Under the pieces are notes generated by a model. The model made no database searches and was not told the origin of the DNA. It worked only from the letters and a program-made list of their open reading frames with translations. Shown here one piece after another: positions 1-7,318 of a stretch of 56,265 nucleotides of DNA. Each line of letters opens with the position of its first letter. Position 1 is the first letter of the stretch. A program made the position numbers and the translations under genes. Source of the DNA: Eubacteriales bacterium (GTDB lineage Bacteria > Bacillota > Clostridia > Lachnospirales > Lachnospiraceae); NCBI GenBank assembly GCA_030524175.1, contig JAUNHC010000036.1:1-56265 (forward strand). Direction: 5' to 3'.

Positions 1-2
1 TG

Positions 3-104
3 GAGGAAAAGAAAACAGAGGAGCAGATAGTTGAGAAATTAATGAAGCGTTTTACTCTCAGTCAGGAAGATGCAGAAGAATTTTTACGTAAATACGCTGA
101 ATAA
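3..104 (+). CDS. C-terminal end of an unknown protein (start lies outside the window)
   Basis: An open frame enters from the left edge and ends at TAA 102-104, giving 33 residues rich in Glu and Lys and ending FLRKYAE. The visible part would be a helical tail (LSQEDAEEFLRKY). It vaguely recalls C-terminal tails of Rpn-type PD-(D/E)XK nuclease family proteins of Clostridia, but this is too short to identify. No function is assigned. Confidence 0.45.
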   Translation, partial: EEKKTEEQIVEKLMKRFTLSQEDAEEFLRKYAE

Positions 105-208
105 CAAACTGGTCTGTGAAATTCCCGTCACCCCTCTCACCCCCCTGTATTCTTCCCACAAAATATATTACAACGTAGACTAAACACGAGCCTTAGAGAG
201 TGTGGTTA

Positions 209-243
209 GTTACTGCTGATTGACCTTTAGGTCAAGCAGTTAC
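209..243 (+). other. Imperfect hairpin in the spacer after the first gene
   Basis: TGACC at 221-225 pairs with GGTCA at 230-234, and GTTACTGCT at 209-217 pairs with AGCAGTTAC at 235-243 except for one mismatch and a three-base bulge. No T-tract follows, so it is not a clear terminator. The rest of 105-320 shows no gene. Confidence 0.35.
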
Positions 244-322
244 CAAAAGAGACACTGAAATATGTTTCAGATTGGGCGTTTACAGGTAATTAAGCAGGTG
301 TTAAGAGAACATCAGTGGATGA

Positions 323-502
323 GAGTATATTATTAATGAGTGAAAAAGACGGGGAAGCGGGATTATTTTAGTTTCCAATGATTATCATGAGATCGCCGGG
401 ATCAGCGATGTGGTCATTGTTGTCCAGAATGGCAGGATTGTGAGAAAGTATCACAATTATTCCTTAGATGAAAAGGTGATTTTCGGGTTTGACGATAAAT
501 AA
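323..502 (+). pseudogene. Remnant of the C-terminal end of a CUT2-type sugar ABC ATPase
   Basis: Read in the frame ending at TAA 500-502, the sequence gives EYIINE, an in-frame TGA at 341-343, then KRRGSGIILVSNDYHEIAGI and SDVVIVVQNGRIVRKY. This matches the end of RbsA/MglA-like ATPases, where the D-loop region and H-loop equivalent precede a stretch resembling SDRIxVMxxGRI. A second in-frame TGA lies at 320-322 and no Walker or signature motif is left upstream, so this is a relic and not a gene. The SN dipeptide and overall wording also resemble the end of the degenerate ATPase-like protein at 45304-46704, so it may derive from that subfamily. Family assignment is by eye. Confidence 0.5.
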
Positions 503-520
503 AGAGCGTGGTTGGCAAAA

Positions 521-552
521 GGGAAGCAAAACTTAAACTGCTTCCTTTTTTT
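521..552 (+). terminator. Intrinsic terminator
   Basis: GGAAGCA (522-528) pairs perfectly with TGCTTCC (539-545) around a 10-base loop and is followed by eight T residues (545-552 region). It lies 20 bp after the ATPase remnant and presumably ended that former transcription unit. Confidence 0.75.
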
Positions 553-610
553 GTGTACATTGGTTAAATATGTATGCTTGTTTAAATTATATTTTTGTGA
601 AAATACACAG

Positions 611-640
611 TTGCATATAACTAACTTATCGTGTTATAAT
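611..640 (+). promoter_or_regulatory. Sigma-A promoter of the iron uptake operon
   Basis: TTGCAT (611-616) and a perfect TATAAT (635-640) are separated by 18 bp. The spacer begins with ATAACTAACT (617-626), the same ten bases that form the right half of the downstream palindrome at 698-713, so a repressor site overlaps the -35 side of the promoter. Confidence 0.7.
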
Positions 641-697
641 CACTTCACAGCACGCAATGCAGCCAGCTTCACTTGCGTGTTAATTTTTTGAAAAATG

Positions 698-713
698 GTT
701 AGTTATAACTAAC
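698..713 (+). promoter_or_regulatory. Perfect 16-bp palindromic operator before the iron ABC operon
   Basis: GTTAGTTATAACTAAC is its own reverse complement and sits in the presumed 5-prime leader, 7 bp before the ribosome binding site. A degenerate copy (TTGCATATAACTAA, 611-624) overlaps the -35 box. Paired AT-rich palindromes before siderophore transport genes are typical of iron-responsive repressors of the DtxR/IdeR or Fur families. The regulator gene is not in this window, so its identity is inference. Confidence 0.6.
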
Positions 714-748
714 TATAAAAAGGAGGGATAAGAATTAAGAGGGTTAAT

Positions 749-1768
749 TTGACAGTGGTACTTGCACTGGTATTGTTGGTTTTATCTGTTTGCTCATTGT
801 TTGTTGGGGTTATTGATATGGACATCAGGTCTCTTTTATCAGGAGATCTGGAGCAGTTGGAGATATTTCTTATTTCCCGGGTTCCCCGGCTTCTTGCTAT
901 TTTGTGTACAGGCGTGGGAATGAGCGTGGCAGGGCTTATTATGCAGCAGCTATGTATGAATAAGTTTGTTTCTCCTACCACAGGAGCCACAATTTCCTCA
1001 GCCCAGTTTGGAATCCTGCTGGCGTTGTTGTTCTGGCCGGGGTCTACTTTGTGGGGGCGTGCTGTATTTGCCTTTGGTGCTGCTGTGATGGGAACCTGGA
1101 TTTTTGTGTGGTTTATCCAGCGTATCCAGTTCAAAGATGTAGTGATGGTACCGCTTGTGGGGATCATGTTCGGAAATGTAATTGGAGGTATTACCAATTA
1201 TCTGGCTTACAAATATGAGATGACACAGGCATTGTCTTCCTGGCTGGTGGGACATTTTTCTATGGTGCTGAGAGGGCGTTATGAGCTTGTATATCTGGTG
1301 GTACCTCTTGTGATTCTGGCCTTTGTATTTGCCAATCACTTTAATATTGTAGGCATGGGGAAGGATTTTTCCAAAAATCTTGGAGTCCATTATAATCTTG
1401 TGTTGTTTATGGGGCTGACGATCGCTGCTGTTATTACAGCAAGTGTGGTTGTTGTGGTTGGCTCAATATCGTATATCGGACTCATTGTCCCTAATGTTAT
1501 AGCCATGTTTAAGGGGGACAAAATCAGGGGGACATTAGTGGATACGGCATTGTTCGGAGCTGTTTTTGTATTGGTGTGCGATATGATCGGCCGGACTGTG
1601 ATTGCACCGTATGAGCTGCCTATTGAACTGATTGTGGGAATTTTGGGCAGTATTTTATTTATCGCACTGTTGTTTTACCGTCTGAGCAACGGGAGGAAGG
1701 CAGTCCGTCTTAAAGCAGGAAGCACAGGATGCGGGGCGGTGCCTGATCTGGAAGGAGGAAAGGGATAA
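749..1768 (+). CDS. Iron-siderophore ABC transporter permease, first subunit
   Basis: A hydrophobic protein of about 340 residues with some nine or ten membrane segments, of the FecCD/BtuC permease family. Family signatures include SRVPRLLAIL near residue 42, the GLIMQQL segment, and the ATPase-contacting GLIVPNVIAMF region near residue 245. It would form half of the membrane channel for ferric-siderophore import. The TTG start at 749 has a moderate site (GAGGG, 739-743). A much stronger AGGAGGG at 721-727 points to an in-frame ATT at 734, which would give an N-terminus reading KRVNLTVV. The stop overlaps the next ATG by one base (TAATG), suggesting translational coupling with the second permease. 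Confidence 0.85.
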   Translation: MTVVLALVLLVLSVCSLFVGVIDMDIRSLLSGDLEQLEIFLISRVPRLLAILCTGVGMSVAGLIMQQLCMNKFVSPTTGATISSAQFGILLALLFWPGSTLWGRAVFAFGAAVMGTWIFVWFIQRIQFKDVVMVPLVGIMFGNVIGGITNYLAYKYEMTQALSSWLVGHFSMVLRGRYELVYLVVPLVILAFVFANHFNIVGMGKDFSKNLGVHYNLVLFMGLTIAAVITASVVVVVGSISYIGLIVPNVIAMFKGDKIRGTLVDTALFGAVFVLVCDMIGRTVIAPYELPIELIVGILGSILFIALLFYRLSNGRKAVRLKAGSTGCGAVPDLEGGKG

Positions 1769-2745
1769 TGAGAACAGCCCCATACCATAGAAATGTAAGG
1801 AAACTGGTTATTTTGGCAGTTTTGGTTGTGCTGGCTGCTGCAGCGTATATGCTGGTGGAAGTGAGATTTGGAAATCCTAAATTGTTCCGGTATGCCATGA
1901 AGATACGAACGCCTAAGCTGTTTGTGATGCTTATAGCGGCTTTTTCCATCGGAGGAGCCTCCATTGTATTTCAGTCTGTGATCAATAATAAGATTGTTAC
2001 TCCCTGCCTGCTGGGTATGAATTCCCTCTATGCCCTGATCCATACAGCAGTTGTATTCTGTGCAGGCTCGGGCAGTATTCTGGCATCCAATGCAAACCTG
2101 TCTTTTGCAGTGGATCTGTTATTGATGGGGATTGTGGCAACTGTGATATACAGCTATCTTTTTAAGAAAACACGCAGCAATATTTTATATGTGCTTCTCA
2201 TCGGTACGGTGCTGACCTCTTTTTTCTCCAGTATACAGACTACAATGACGCGTATCATGGACCCTAACGAGTATGACAGCCTTCTGACCACACTGGTGGC
2301 AAGCTTCAGCAACATTAACAGCGAAATCATTATTTTCTCAGTGATTCTTCTGGCAGTTCTCATCTTTTCTCTGCGAAAAGAGCTTGCACTTTTGGATGTG
2401 CTCACACTGGGAAAAGACCAGGCTGTGAACCTTGGGGTGGATTATGACACATGCATCCGAAAGCTTCTGCTTGGTGTTACCTTATGCATTGCCATAGCCA
2501 CAGCCATGGTGGGGCCAATCTCATTTCTGGGATTGATCATTGCCAATCTGTCACGGCAGCTGTTGAAAACTTACCGCCATACACAGCTGATCCTGGGTTC
2601 TGCTCTGTTTGGAATGCTGGTTCTGGTGGCGGGACAGGGGCTGGTGGAACATGTATTTACATATTCAATTCCCATCAGTGTATTTATTACTGTGTGGGGA
2701 GGTCTGTATTTCCTTTATCTGCTGATGAAAAACAGGAGGGTTTAG
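1768..2745 (+). CDS. Iron-siderophore ABC transporter permease, second subunit
   Basis: A 325-residue polytopic FecCD-family permease (similar in kind to YclO/FatC) that pairs with the preceding gene to make a heterodimeric channel. Visible family marks are MKIRTPKLFVMLIAA near residue 48, GGASIVFQSVINN after it, and the coupling-loop region GPISFLGLIIANLSRQL near residue 245. It starts one base inside the stop of the previous gene and ends three bases before the ATPase gene, so the three genes are one operon. Confidence 0.85.
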   Translation: MRTAPYHRNVRKLVILAVLVVLAAAAYMLVEVRFGNPKLFRYAMKIRTPKLFVMLIAAFSIGGASIVFQSVINNKIVTPCLLGMNSLYALIHTAVVFCAGSGSILASNANLSFAVDLLLMGIVATVIYSYLFKKTRSNILYVLLIGTVLTSFFSSIQTTMTRIMDPNEYDSLLTTLVASFSNINSEIIIFSVILLAVLIFSLRKELALLDVLTLGKDQAVNLGVDYDTCIRKLLLGVTLCIAIATAMVGPISFLGLIIANLSRQLLKTYRHTQLILGSALFGMLVLVAGQGLVEHVFTYSIPISVFITVWGGLYFLYLLMKNRRV

Positions 2746-2748
2746 ACA

Positions 2749-3501
2749 ATGTTCATAAAGAATTTAACGAAACAGTATGACGGAAAAACTGTAGTGGATT
2801 CTGTCAGCTTCAAAATCCCCAAGGGTGCCGTGATCTCCATGATAGGACCCAACGGCGCCGGGAAATCTACGGTTCTTAATATCCTGTCCCGTCTGATCAC
2901 AAGAGATGACGGTTATGTGGATTTTGACGGAAAGGATATAAACAAGTGGAAAAGTAAGGAGCTTGCCAAGCGCCTGGCGATCCTTACCCAGGCTAACAAC
3001 ATACAGATGAAGCTGACGGTTCGGGAATTGGTGACTTTTGGACGTTTTCCTTATTCCGGGAATCATATTACAGCTGAGGATCAGAAGATGATCGATCAGG
3101 CAATTACCTACATGGAATTGGCGGATTTCCAGGACCGGTTTATTGATGAGCTGTCAGGTGGACAGCGGCAGAGGGCATATATAGCAATGGTCATTGCACA
3201 GGATACAGAGTATATCTTTCTGGATGAGCCTACCAATAATCTTGATATTTATCATGCTACAAATATGATGAAAATTGTGCGGAGACTTTGCGACGAACTT
3301 GGAAAAACAGTGATTTTAGTTCTCCATGAAATCAACTATGCGGCTTTCTATTCTGATTATATCTGTGCTTTTGTGGATGGGAAAATAGCCAAATTCGGCA
3401 CAGTGAAGGAAGTGATCAATAAGGAAACACTTTCGGAAATCTATGGTGTGGATTTTGAAATTCTGGAAATAGAGGGGAAGCCTTTATCTATTTATTATTA
3501 A
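2749..3501 (+). CDS. Iron-siderophore ABC transporter ATPase
   Basis: A 250-residue ABC ATPase of the FepC/FecE/YclP class. Walker A is GPNGAGKS (residues 33-40), the signature is LSGGQRQR (135-142), Walker B is YIFLDE (155-160), and the H-loop is LVLHEINYAA near 197. Full length and intact. It drives the two permeases encoded directly upstream. The ATG follows the permease stop by three bases, with GGAGG inside the end of the upstream gene. Confidence 0.9.
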   Translation: MFIKNLTKQYDGKTVVDSVSFKIPKGAVISMIGPNGAGKSTVLNILSRLITRDDGYVDFDGKDINKWKSKELAKRLAILTQANNIQMKLTVRELVTFGRFPYSGNHITAEDQKMIDQAITYMELADFQDRFIDELSGGQRQRAYIAMVIAQDTEYIFLDEPTNNLDIYHATNMMKIVRRLCDELGKTVILVLHEINYAAFYSDYICAFVDGKIAKFGTVKEVINKETLSEIYGVDFEILEIEGKPLSIYY

Positions 3502-3635
3502 GTACCTGTCCGATGCAGATGATGGATTTCCGGAAGAGATACAGAATCTGCAGTGAAATAGCATAACGGCAGGAACAGCTATGAATTTTTCAACTAATAA
3601 CTTGTTTACAGTATTTAGAAAAGGAGAAACAAAAC

Positions 3636-4652
3636 ATGAAAAAAATGTATGTACTTTTATTTGCGGCTTTACTGACAGTAAGCCCTGTTACTATTCTGGC
3701 AGCAGAGAGTGCTGACACAGAAAATACAGGTGCCGGGAATGAAGAAGGAAATCCCGGCGGGACTGTTGTGATCACATCACTTGATGCCAATAAGGAAGAG
3801 ACACAGCTGGAAGTTCCGTATGACCCTCAGAGGATAGCAGTTCTTGATATGGCAGCTCTTGACATACTGGATAATTTAGGGCTTGGCAGCCGGGTAGTGG
3901 GGAGTGCTTCCACATCCCTGGACTATCTTCAGTCCTATATGGAAGATGAAAAGATAGAAAATCTTGGAACCATAAAAGAGGCGGATTTGGAGGCAGTAAT
4001 GGCCAGCGAGCCGGATGTGATTTTTATCGGGGGACGTTTAAGTGCTTCCTATGATGCTCTCAGTGAAATCGCACCGGTGGTTTACCTGGCTGTGGATACA
4101 GAGCAGGGCCTGGTAAAAAGTGTGCAGGAAAATGCGGAAATAATTGCCTCTATATTTGGAGCAGAGGATCAGGTTGCTGATATCATGGCGGGATTTGATA
4201 CCCGTATAGAGGCACTTGCAGACTTTGCCGAAGGAAAAAATGCTGTTGTAGGGATGTGCACCAGCGGCAGCTTCAATGTACTGGGGGATGACGGACGCTG
4301 CTCTATTATCGGAAAGGAAATCAGCTTTGAGAATCTGGGAAACAGTGAGGCGGCATCTCAGGATCAGCGGGACAGCGGCGGCACTTCCACACATGGAAAT
4401 GAGGCCTCCTTTGAGCTGTTGACAGAGCTGGCGCCGGACTATGTGTTTGTGATGGACCGTGACGCAGCCATAGGAACTGACGGTGCACAGCTTGCAAAGG
4501 ATATTATGGAGAATGAACTGGTCATGGGGACAGATGCATATAAAAACGGAAATATTGTATACCTTGAGCACCCGGCTGTGTGGTATACGGCAGAGGGAGG
4601 AATAACAGCCCTGGATGTGATGCTGGCTGATCTTGAGGACGCTCTTTTATAA
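3636..4652 (+). CDS. Ferric-siderophore substrate-binding protein, without a lipobox
   Basis: A 338-residue periplasmic-binding-fold protein of the helical-backbone iron type (YclQ/FatB/CeuE-like): DPQRIAVLDMAALDILDNLG near residue 62, then GTIKEADLEAVMASEPDVI. It should capture the ferric chelate outside the cell and hand it to the upstream permeases. The N-terminus is a signal peptide (MKKMYVLLFAALLTVSP, cleavage probably after ILAA), followed by an acidic Asn/Gly/Glu linker. No cysteine occurs near the cleavage site, which is odd because binding proteins of Gram-positive bacteria are normally lipid-anchored. A 134-bp gap precedes it; the RBS is AAAGGAG. Confidence 0.85.
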   Translation: MKKMYVLLFAALLTVSPVTILAAESADTENTGAGNEEGNPGGTVVITSLDANKEETQLEVPYDPQRIAVLDMAALDILDNLGLGSRVVGSASTSLDYLQSYMEDEKIENLGTIKEADLEAVMASEPDVIFIGGRLSASYDALSEIAPVVYLAVDTEQGLVKSVQENAEIIASIFGAEDQVADIMAGFDTRIEALADFAEGKNAVVGMCTSGSFNVLGDDGRCSIIGKEISFENLGNSEAASQDQRDSGGTSTHGNEASFELLTELAPDYVFVMDRDAAIGTDGAQLAKDIMENELVMGTDAYKNGNIVYLEHPAVWYTAEGGITALDVMLADLEDALL

Positions 4653-4726
4653 TTAATATGTCCGTAAATCGGAATGATCAGATGAATAGGCAAATTTTAT
4701 AGTCTGGAATACTTTTTATGAAAAGG

Positions 4727-4767
4727 CCTTTTGGGTAATGTGATGATGTTACCTAAAAGGTTTTTTT
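4727..4767 (+). terminator. Intrinsic terminator of the iron operon
   Basis: CCTTTTGGGTAA (4727-4738) pairs with TTACCTAAAAGG (4749-4760) through 12 positions with one G-T wobble, followed by TTTTTTT. It closes the iron uptake operon just before the promoter of the ROK regulator. Confidence 0.85.
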
Positions 4768-4772
4768 CGGTA

Positions 4773-4838
4773 TTGACAGGGAACAGATATAGCTGTATAC
4801 TTTTATTATAAACTTATAAAAGTTTCTGATAAAAGTAT
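4773..4838 (+). promoter_or_regulatory. Promoter and inverted-repeat operator of the ROK regulator operon
   Basis: A near-consensus promoter, TTGACA (4773-4778), 17 bp, TATACT (4796-4801), is followed by ATACTTTTAT (4797-4806) and its exact inverse ATAAAAGTAT (4829-4838), with a third partial copy ATAAAAGT at 4816-4823. One arm overlaps the -10 box. The layout fits autorepression by the ROK protein encoded immediately downstream; the binding itself is inference. Confidence 0.65.
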
Positions 4839-4851
4839 TGGGGGTAAAATC

Positions 4852-5898
4852 ATGGATAGTTTGGCAGGAAGACCGAAGCTTTTGAAGCAGGGGAATCTTA
4901 CTTTGATCCGCAAGGTCATTATGGGGAAGAAGACAGCCACGAGGGCTGAGATTGCAGAAGAAACAAAGATCAGTTCCACCACAGTGCGCTCTTTGCTGGC
5001 TGAGATGCTGGAAAACGGAGAGATTGAGAGTATTGGATATGACAAGTCCAGCGGGGGAAGGAAGGCTGAGAGGTACAGGTTCAGGCCGGAGAGGTATTAC
5101 GGGGCTGCCTTTTGTATATCGGATGAACAAATGTATGGTCTTCTTGTGAACGTGTGCGGGGAGATTGTTGAAAAGAGAAAATTAGAGGTGATCAACAATA
5201 GTTATGAAGAGACTATAGTTTCTTTTTTAGACGAAGAGATGGAGGATAAAGAGATTAAATCTATAGGCATCGGTGTGCCCGGTGTGGTGGAGGGCGGATG
5301 TTACTGGAAGAAGCGGCTTGACGATGACAGGCTGTATAAGGTGGTCATCGGGGAAAATCTGGCACAGAGATATAAGCTTCCTGTCATTCTGGAGAATGAT
5401 TTGAAAGCCATTGCTATTGGTTTTGGGCGGTGTTATCTCAATGAATTTCCAGGTGAGGTGCCGGATAATATTAATATGGCATATCTTCATTTTGCAAAAG
5501 GCTGTATAAGTGCAGGTTTTATCACCGGAGGAAAGATAGTGCGGGGATACAGCAATTTTGCCGGAGAGCTTGGACTGATCCCTATGAACAAGGGGAAACT
5601 GCTGGATGAATGTATGGCAGAAGATATGGAAGACGGGGAGTACGTAGATTATTTCATCAGGATCATCAGCTGGATCTGTGCGATTCTCAATCCCCAGTAT
5701 GTTGCCCTGGGAGGTTCGGATTTCCGGGAGAATTGCATTGGACCTATCAGCGATGGATTGTCGTCTCTTCTTCCTGAGAGGATGACGGCAGAAATTCTCT
5801 ATTCACCGGACGTGTGGCATGATTATTATGACGGGATGGCGTATCTCACTGCGGGCAAGATGTTTGATGAGGTGCAGTTTGTAAAGGAGCAGATATGA
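4852..5898 (+). CDS. ROK-family transcriptional regulator
   Basis: A 348-residue protein with an N-terminal winged HTH (about 17-65: TRAEIAEETKISSTTVRSLL), then a ROK fold with IGIGVPGVVEGG near 138 and FAGELGLIPM near 243. NagC/XylR-type repressors share this plan and respond to sugars. The cysteine cluster CxCGxxGC that binds zinc in typical ROK proteins is absent here; the position after GELGLIPM has no Cys pair. A kinase role is therefore unlikely. It is coupled to the MFS gene by an ATGA overlap, and its promoter carries an inverted repeat, so it probably controls itself and the transporter. Confidence 0.8.
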   Translation: MDSLAGRPKLLKQGNLTLIRKVIMGKKTATRAEIAEETKISSTTVRSLLAEMLENGEIESIGYDKSSGGRKAERYRFRPERYYGAAFCISDEQMYGLLVNVCGEIVEKRKLEVINNSYEETIVSFLDEEMEDKEIKSIGIGVPGVVEGGCYWKKRLDDDRLYKVVIGENLAQRYKLPVILENDLKAIAIGFGRCYLNEFPGEVPDNINMAYLHFAKGCISAGFITGGKIVRGYSNFAGELGLIPMNKGKLLDECMAEDMEDGEYVDYFIRIISWICAILNPQYVALGGSDFRENCIGPISDGLSSLLPERMTAEILYSPDVWHDYYDGMAYLTAGKMFDEVQFVKEQI

Positions 5899-7208
5899 AT
5901 ATAGGAAATAGTAAGGATAAATTACTTGACTCAAAACCCAGAGTATGTTTTTTTATACAGACTGCCTTTGGAACTGCATTTACCTATCTTACAAGCGGAG
6001 TATTTTTAAGTGGCCTGGCCATTCTCATGGGGGCCGGGGATGTGCTGGTCAGCTATCTCAGTGTGATCGTCAATATCTGCGGAGTGCTGATCCTCATTTT
6101 TGCATCTTTTTTAGAACGTTTTCAAAGCCGTAAGCGGCTCACCATTGTTCTGACAGTTCTCTCCAGGGCGGCTACCCTTTTTATTGTTGCAATACCTGCG
6201 TTTGTTCCGGGCAGATTCAGGCTTATGGTATTCATTCCTGCTGTTATTGCGGCCTTTACTCTTCAGGCACAGACTACGGTAGCACTGAATCAGTGGATGA
6301 TGGGATTCATGGATGAAAGCAAGAGCGGCAGGTATATTTCTCTGCGCCAGACGCTGACTCTCATTGTGACAGTGGCTCTGTCTGTGGCAGGGGGAAGATG
6401 GATGGACGTTATGCAGGGAAAATATAAGGGGTTTGTCATCTTATTTACAGCTGCGGGACTGATGAGCGTTTGTGAGATTATCCTGCTGGCACGTACACCT
6501 GACAGCCAACCCTATTGCAGCACCCACAGGAGCAGAAGCCTTCGGGATATTGGGGTGATACCGCTCAGAAACCGGAAATTCACAGGTTTTGTTCTTTATA
6601 TCATGACTTTTTACCTGCTGCTGAATATTTCGGACAGTTTTACCATGGTGTATATGATGAAATATCTGGCACTGCCTTATCAGACAGTTACCACTATGAG
6701 TATGATCCTCTCTCTTCCGCAGATCCTGCTCCTTGGAATCTGGGGGAAAATCAGTGATAGGCGGGGACATGAATTTGTTCTGAAAACTTCTGTGTGGCTG
6801 TTTGCAGGAGAAACATTGTTTTTGGTTTTTGCAGCGCCCAACAGTTGGTTCGTGTTTATTCCTGTTGCATTCCTCATATCATCTGTTGCCAATGCCGGGT
6901 TTGTCATAGCTGTATTTAACAGAAGATATGAGCTGATGCCCGAAGAAAACCGTATCGTTTACGATAACTTTTATACTGCTGTCCTGGGGATTGGATTTAT
7001 TCTTGGCCCAATGCTTGGCGGCTTTATAAAAAACATGCTCCAAACCAGCACTTTTCTCGAAGAAATTATGCCCTTTGCAAGTATACGTCTTCTCTATTCC
7101 ATATCCACAGCGGGAATTCTGCTGCTGCAGCTTGTATATTGTCATGCACATAAGACGAAGGAAGAATGCGTTCTATGTGAAGCTTTTTCAACTACTCAGC
7201 GGGGATAA
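5895..7208 (+). CDS. MFS transporter
   Basis: A 437-residue, roughly 12-helix major facilitator. The central loop GKISDRRGHEFVLKTS near residue 283 is the MFS motif A variant (GxxxDRxGR). The first half also shows LERFQSRKRLT at the loop between helices 2 and 3. The substrate is not visible in the sequence. Overlap of ATGA with the ROK gene suggests that its substrate, or a product of it, is the ROK effector. The tannase-like enzyme downstream raises the possibility of a sugar or phenolic compound, which is inference. Confidence 0.75.
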   Translation: MNIGNSKDKLLDSKPRVCFFIQTAFGTAFTYLTSGVFLSGLAILMGAGDVLVSYLSVIVNICGVLILIFASFLERFQSRKRLTIVLTVLSRAATLFIVAIPAFVPGRFRLMVFIPAVIAAFTLQAQTTVALNQWMMGFMDESKSGRYISLRQTLTLIVTVALSVAGGRWMDVMQGKYKGFVILFTAAGLMSVCEIILLARTPDSQPYCSTHRSRSLRDIGVIPLRNRKFTGFVLYIMTFYLLLNISDSFTMVYMMKYLALPYQTVTTMSMILSLPQILLLGIWGKISDRRGHEFVLKTSVWLFAGETLFLVFAAPNSWFVFIPVAFLISSVANAGFVIAVFNRRYELMPEENRIVYDNFYTAVLGIGFILGPMLGGFIKNMLQTSTFLEEIMPFASIRLLYSISTAGILLLQLVYCHAHKTKEECVLCEAFSTTQRG

Positions 7209-7318
7209 GCAGGGGTAGGTCCAGTCTCAGGGATTCGCACTTTTTTCACCGGATGGGCACAAAACAGTCACAAATTATATGATATCATTGGGAAAAATGA
7301 GAGAGAGGTTTGTGAGAA

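Noticed and set aside
4852-5898. ROK sugar kinase
   Set aside because: It has an N-terminal HTH and lacks the zinc cluster and clear phosphate motifs, so a regulator fits better.
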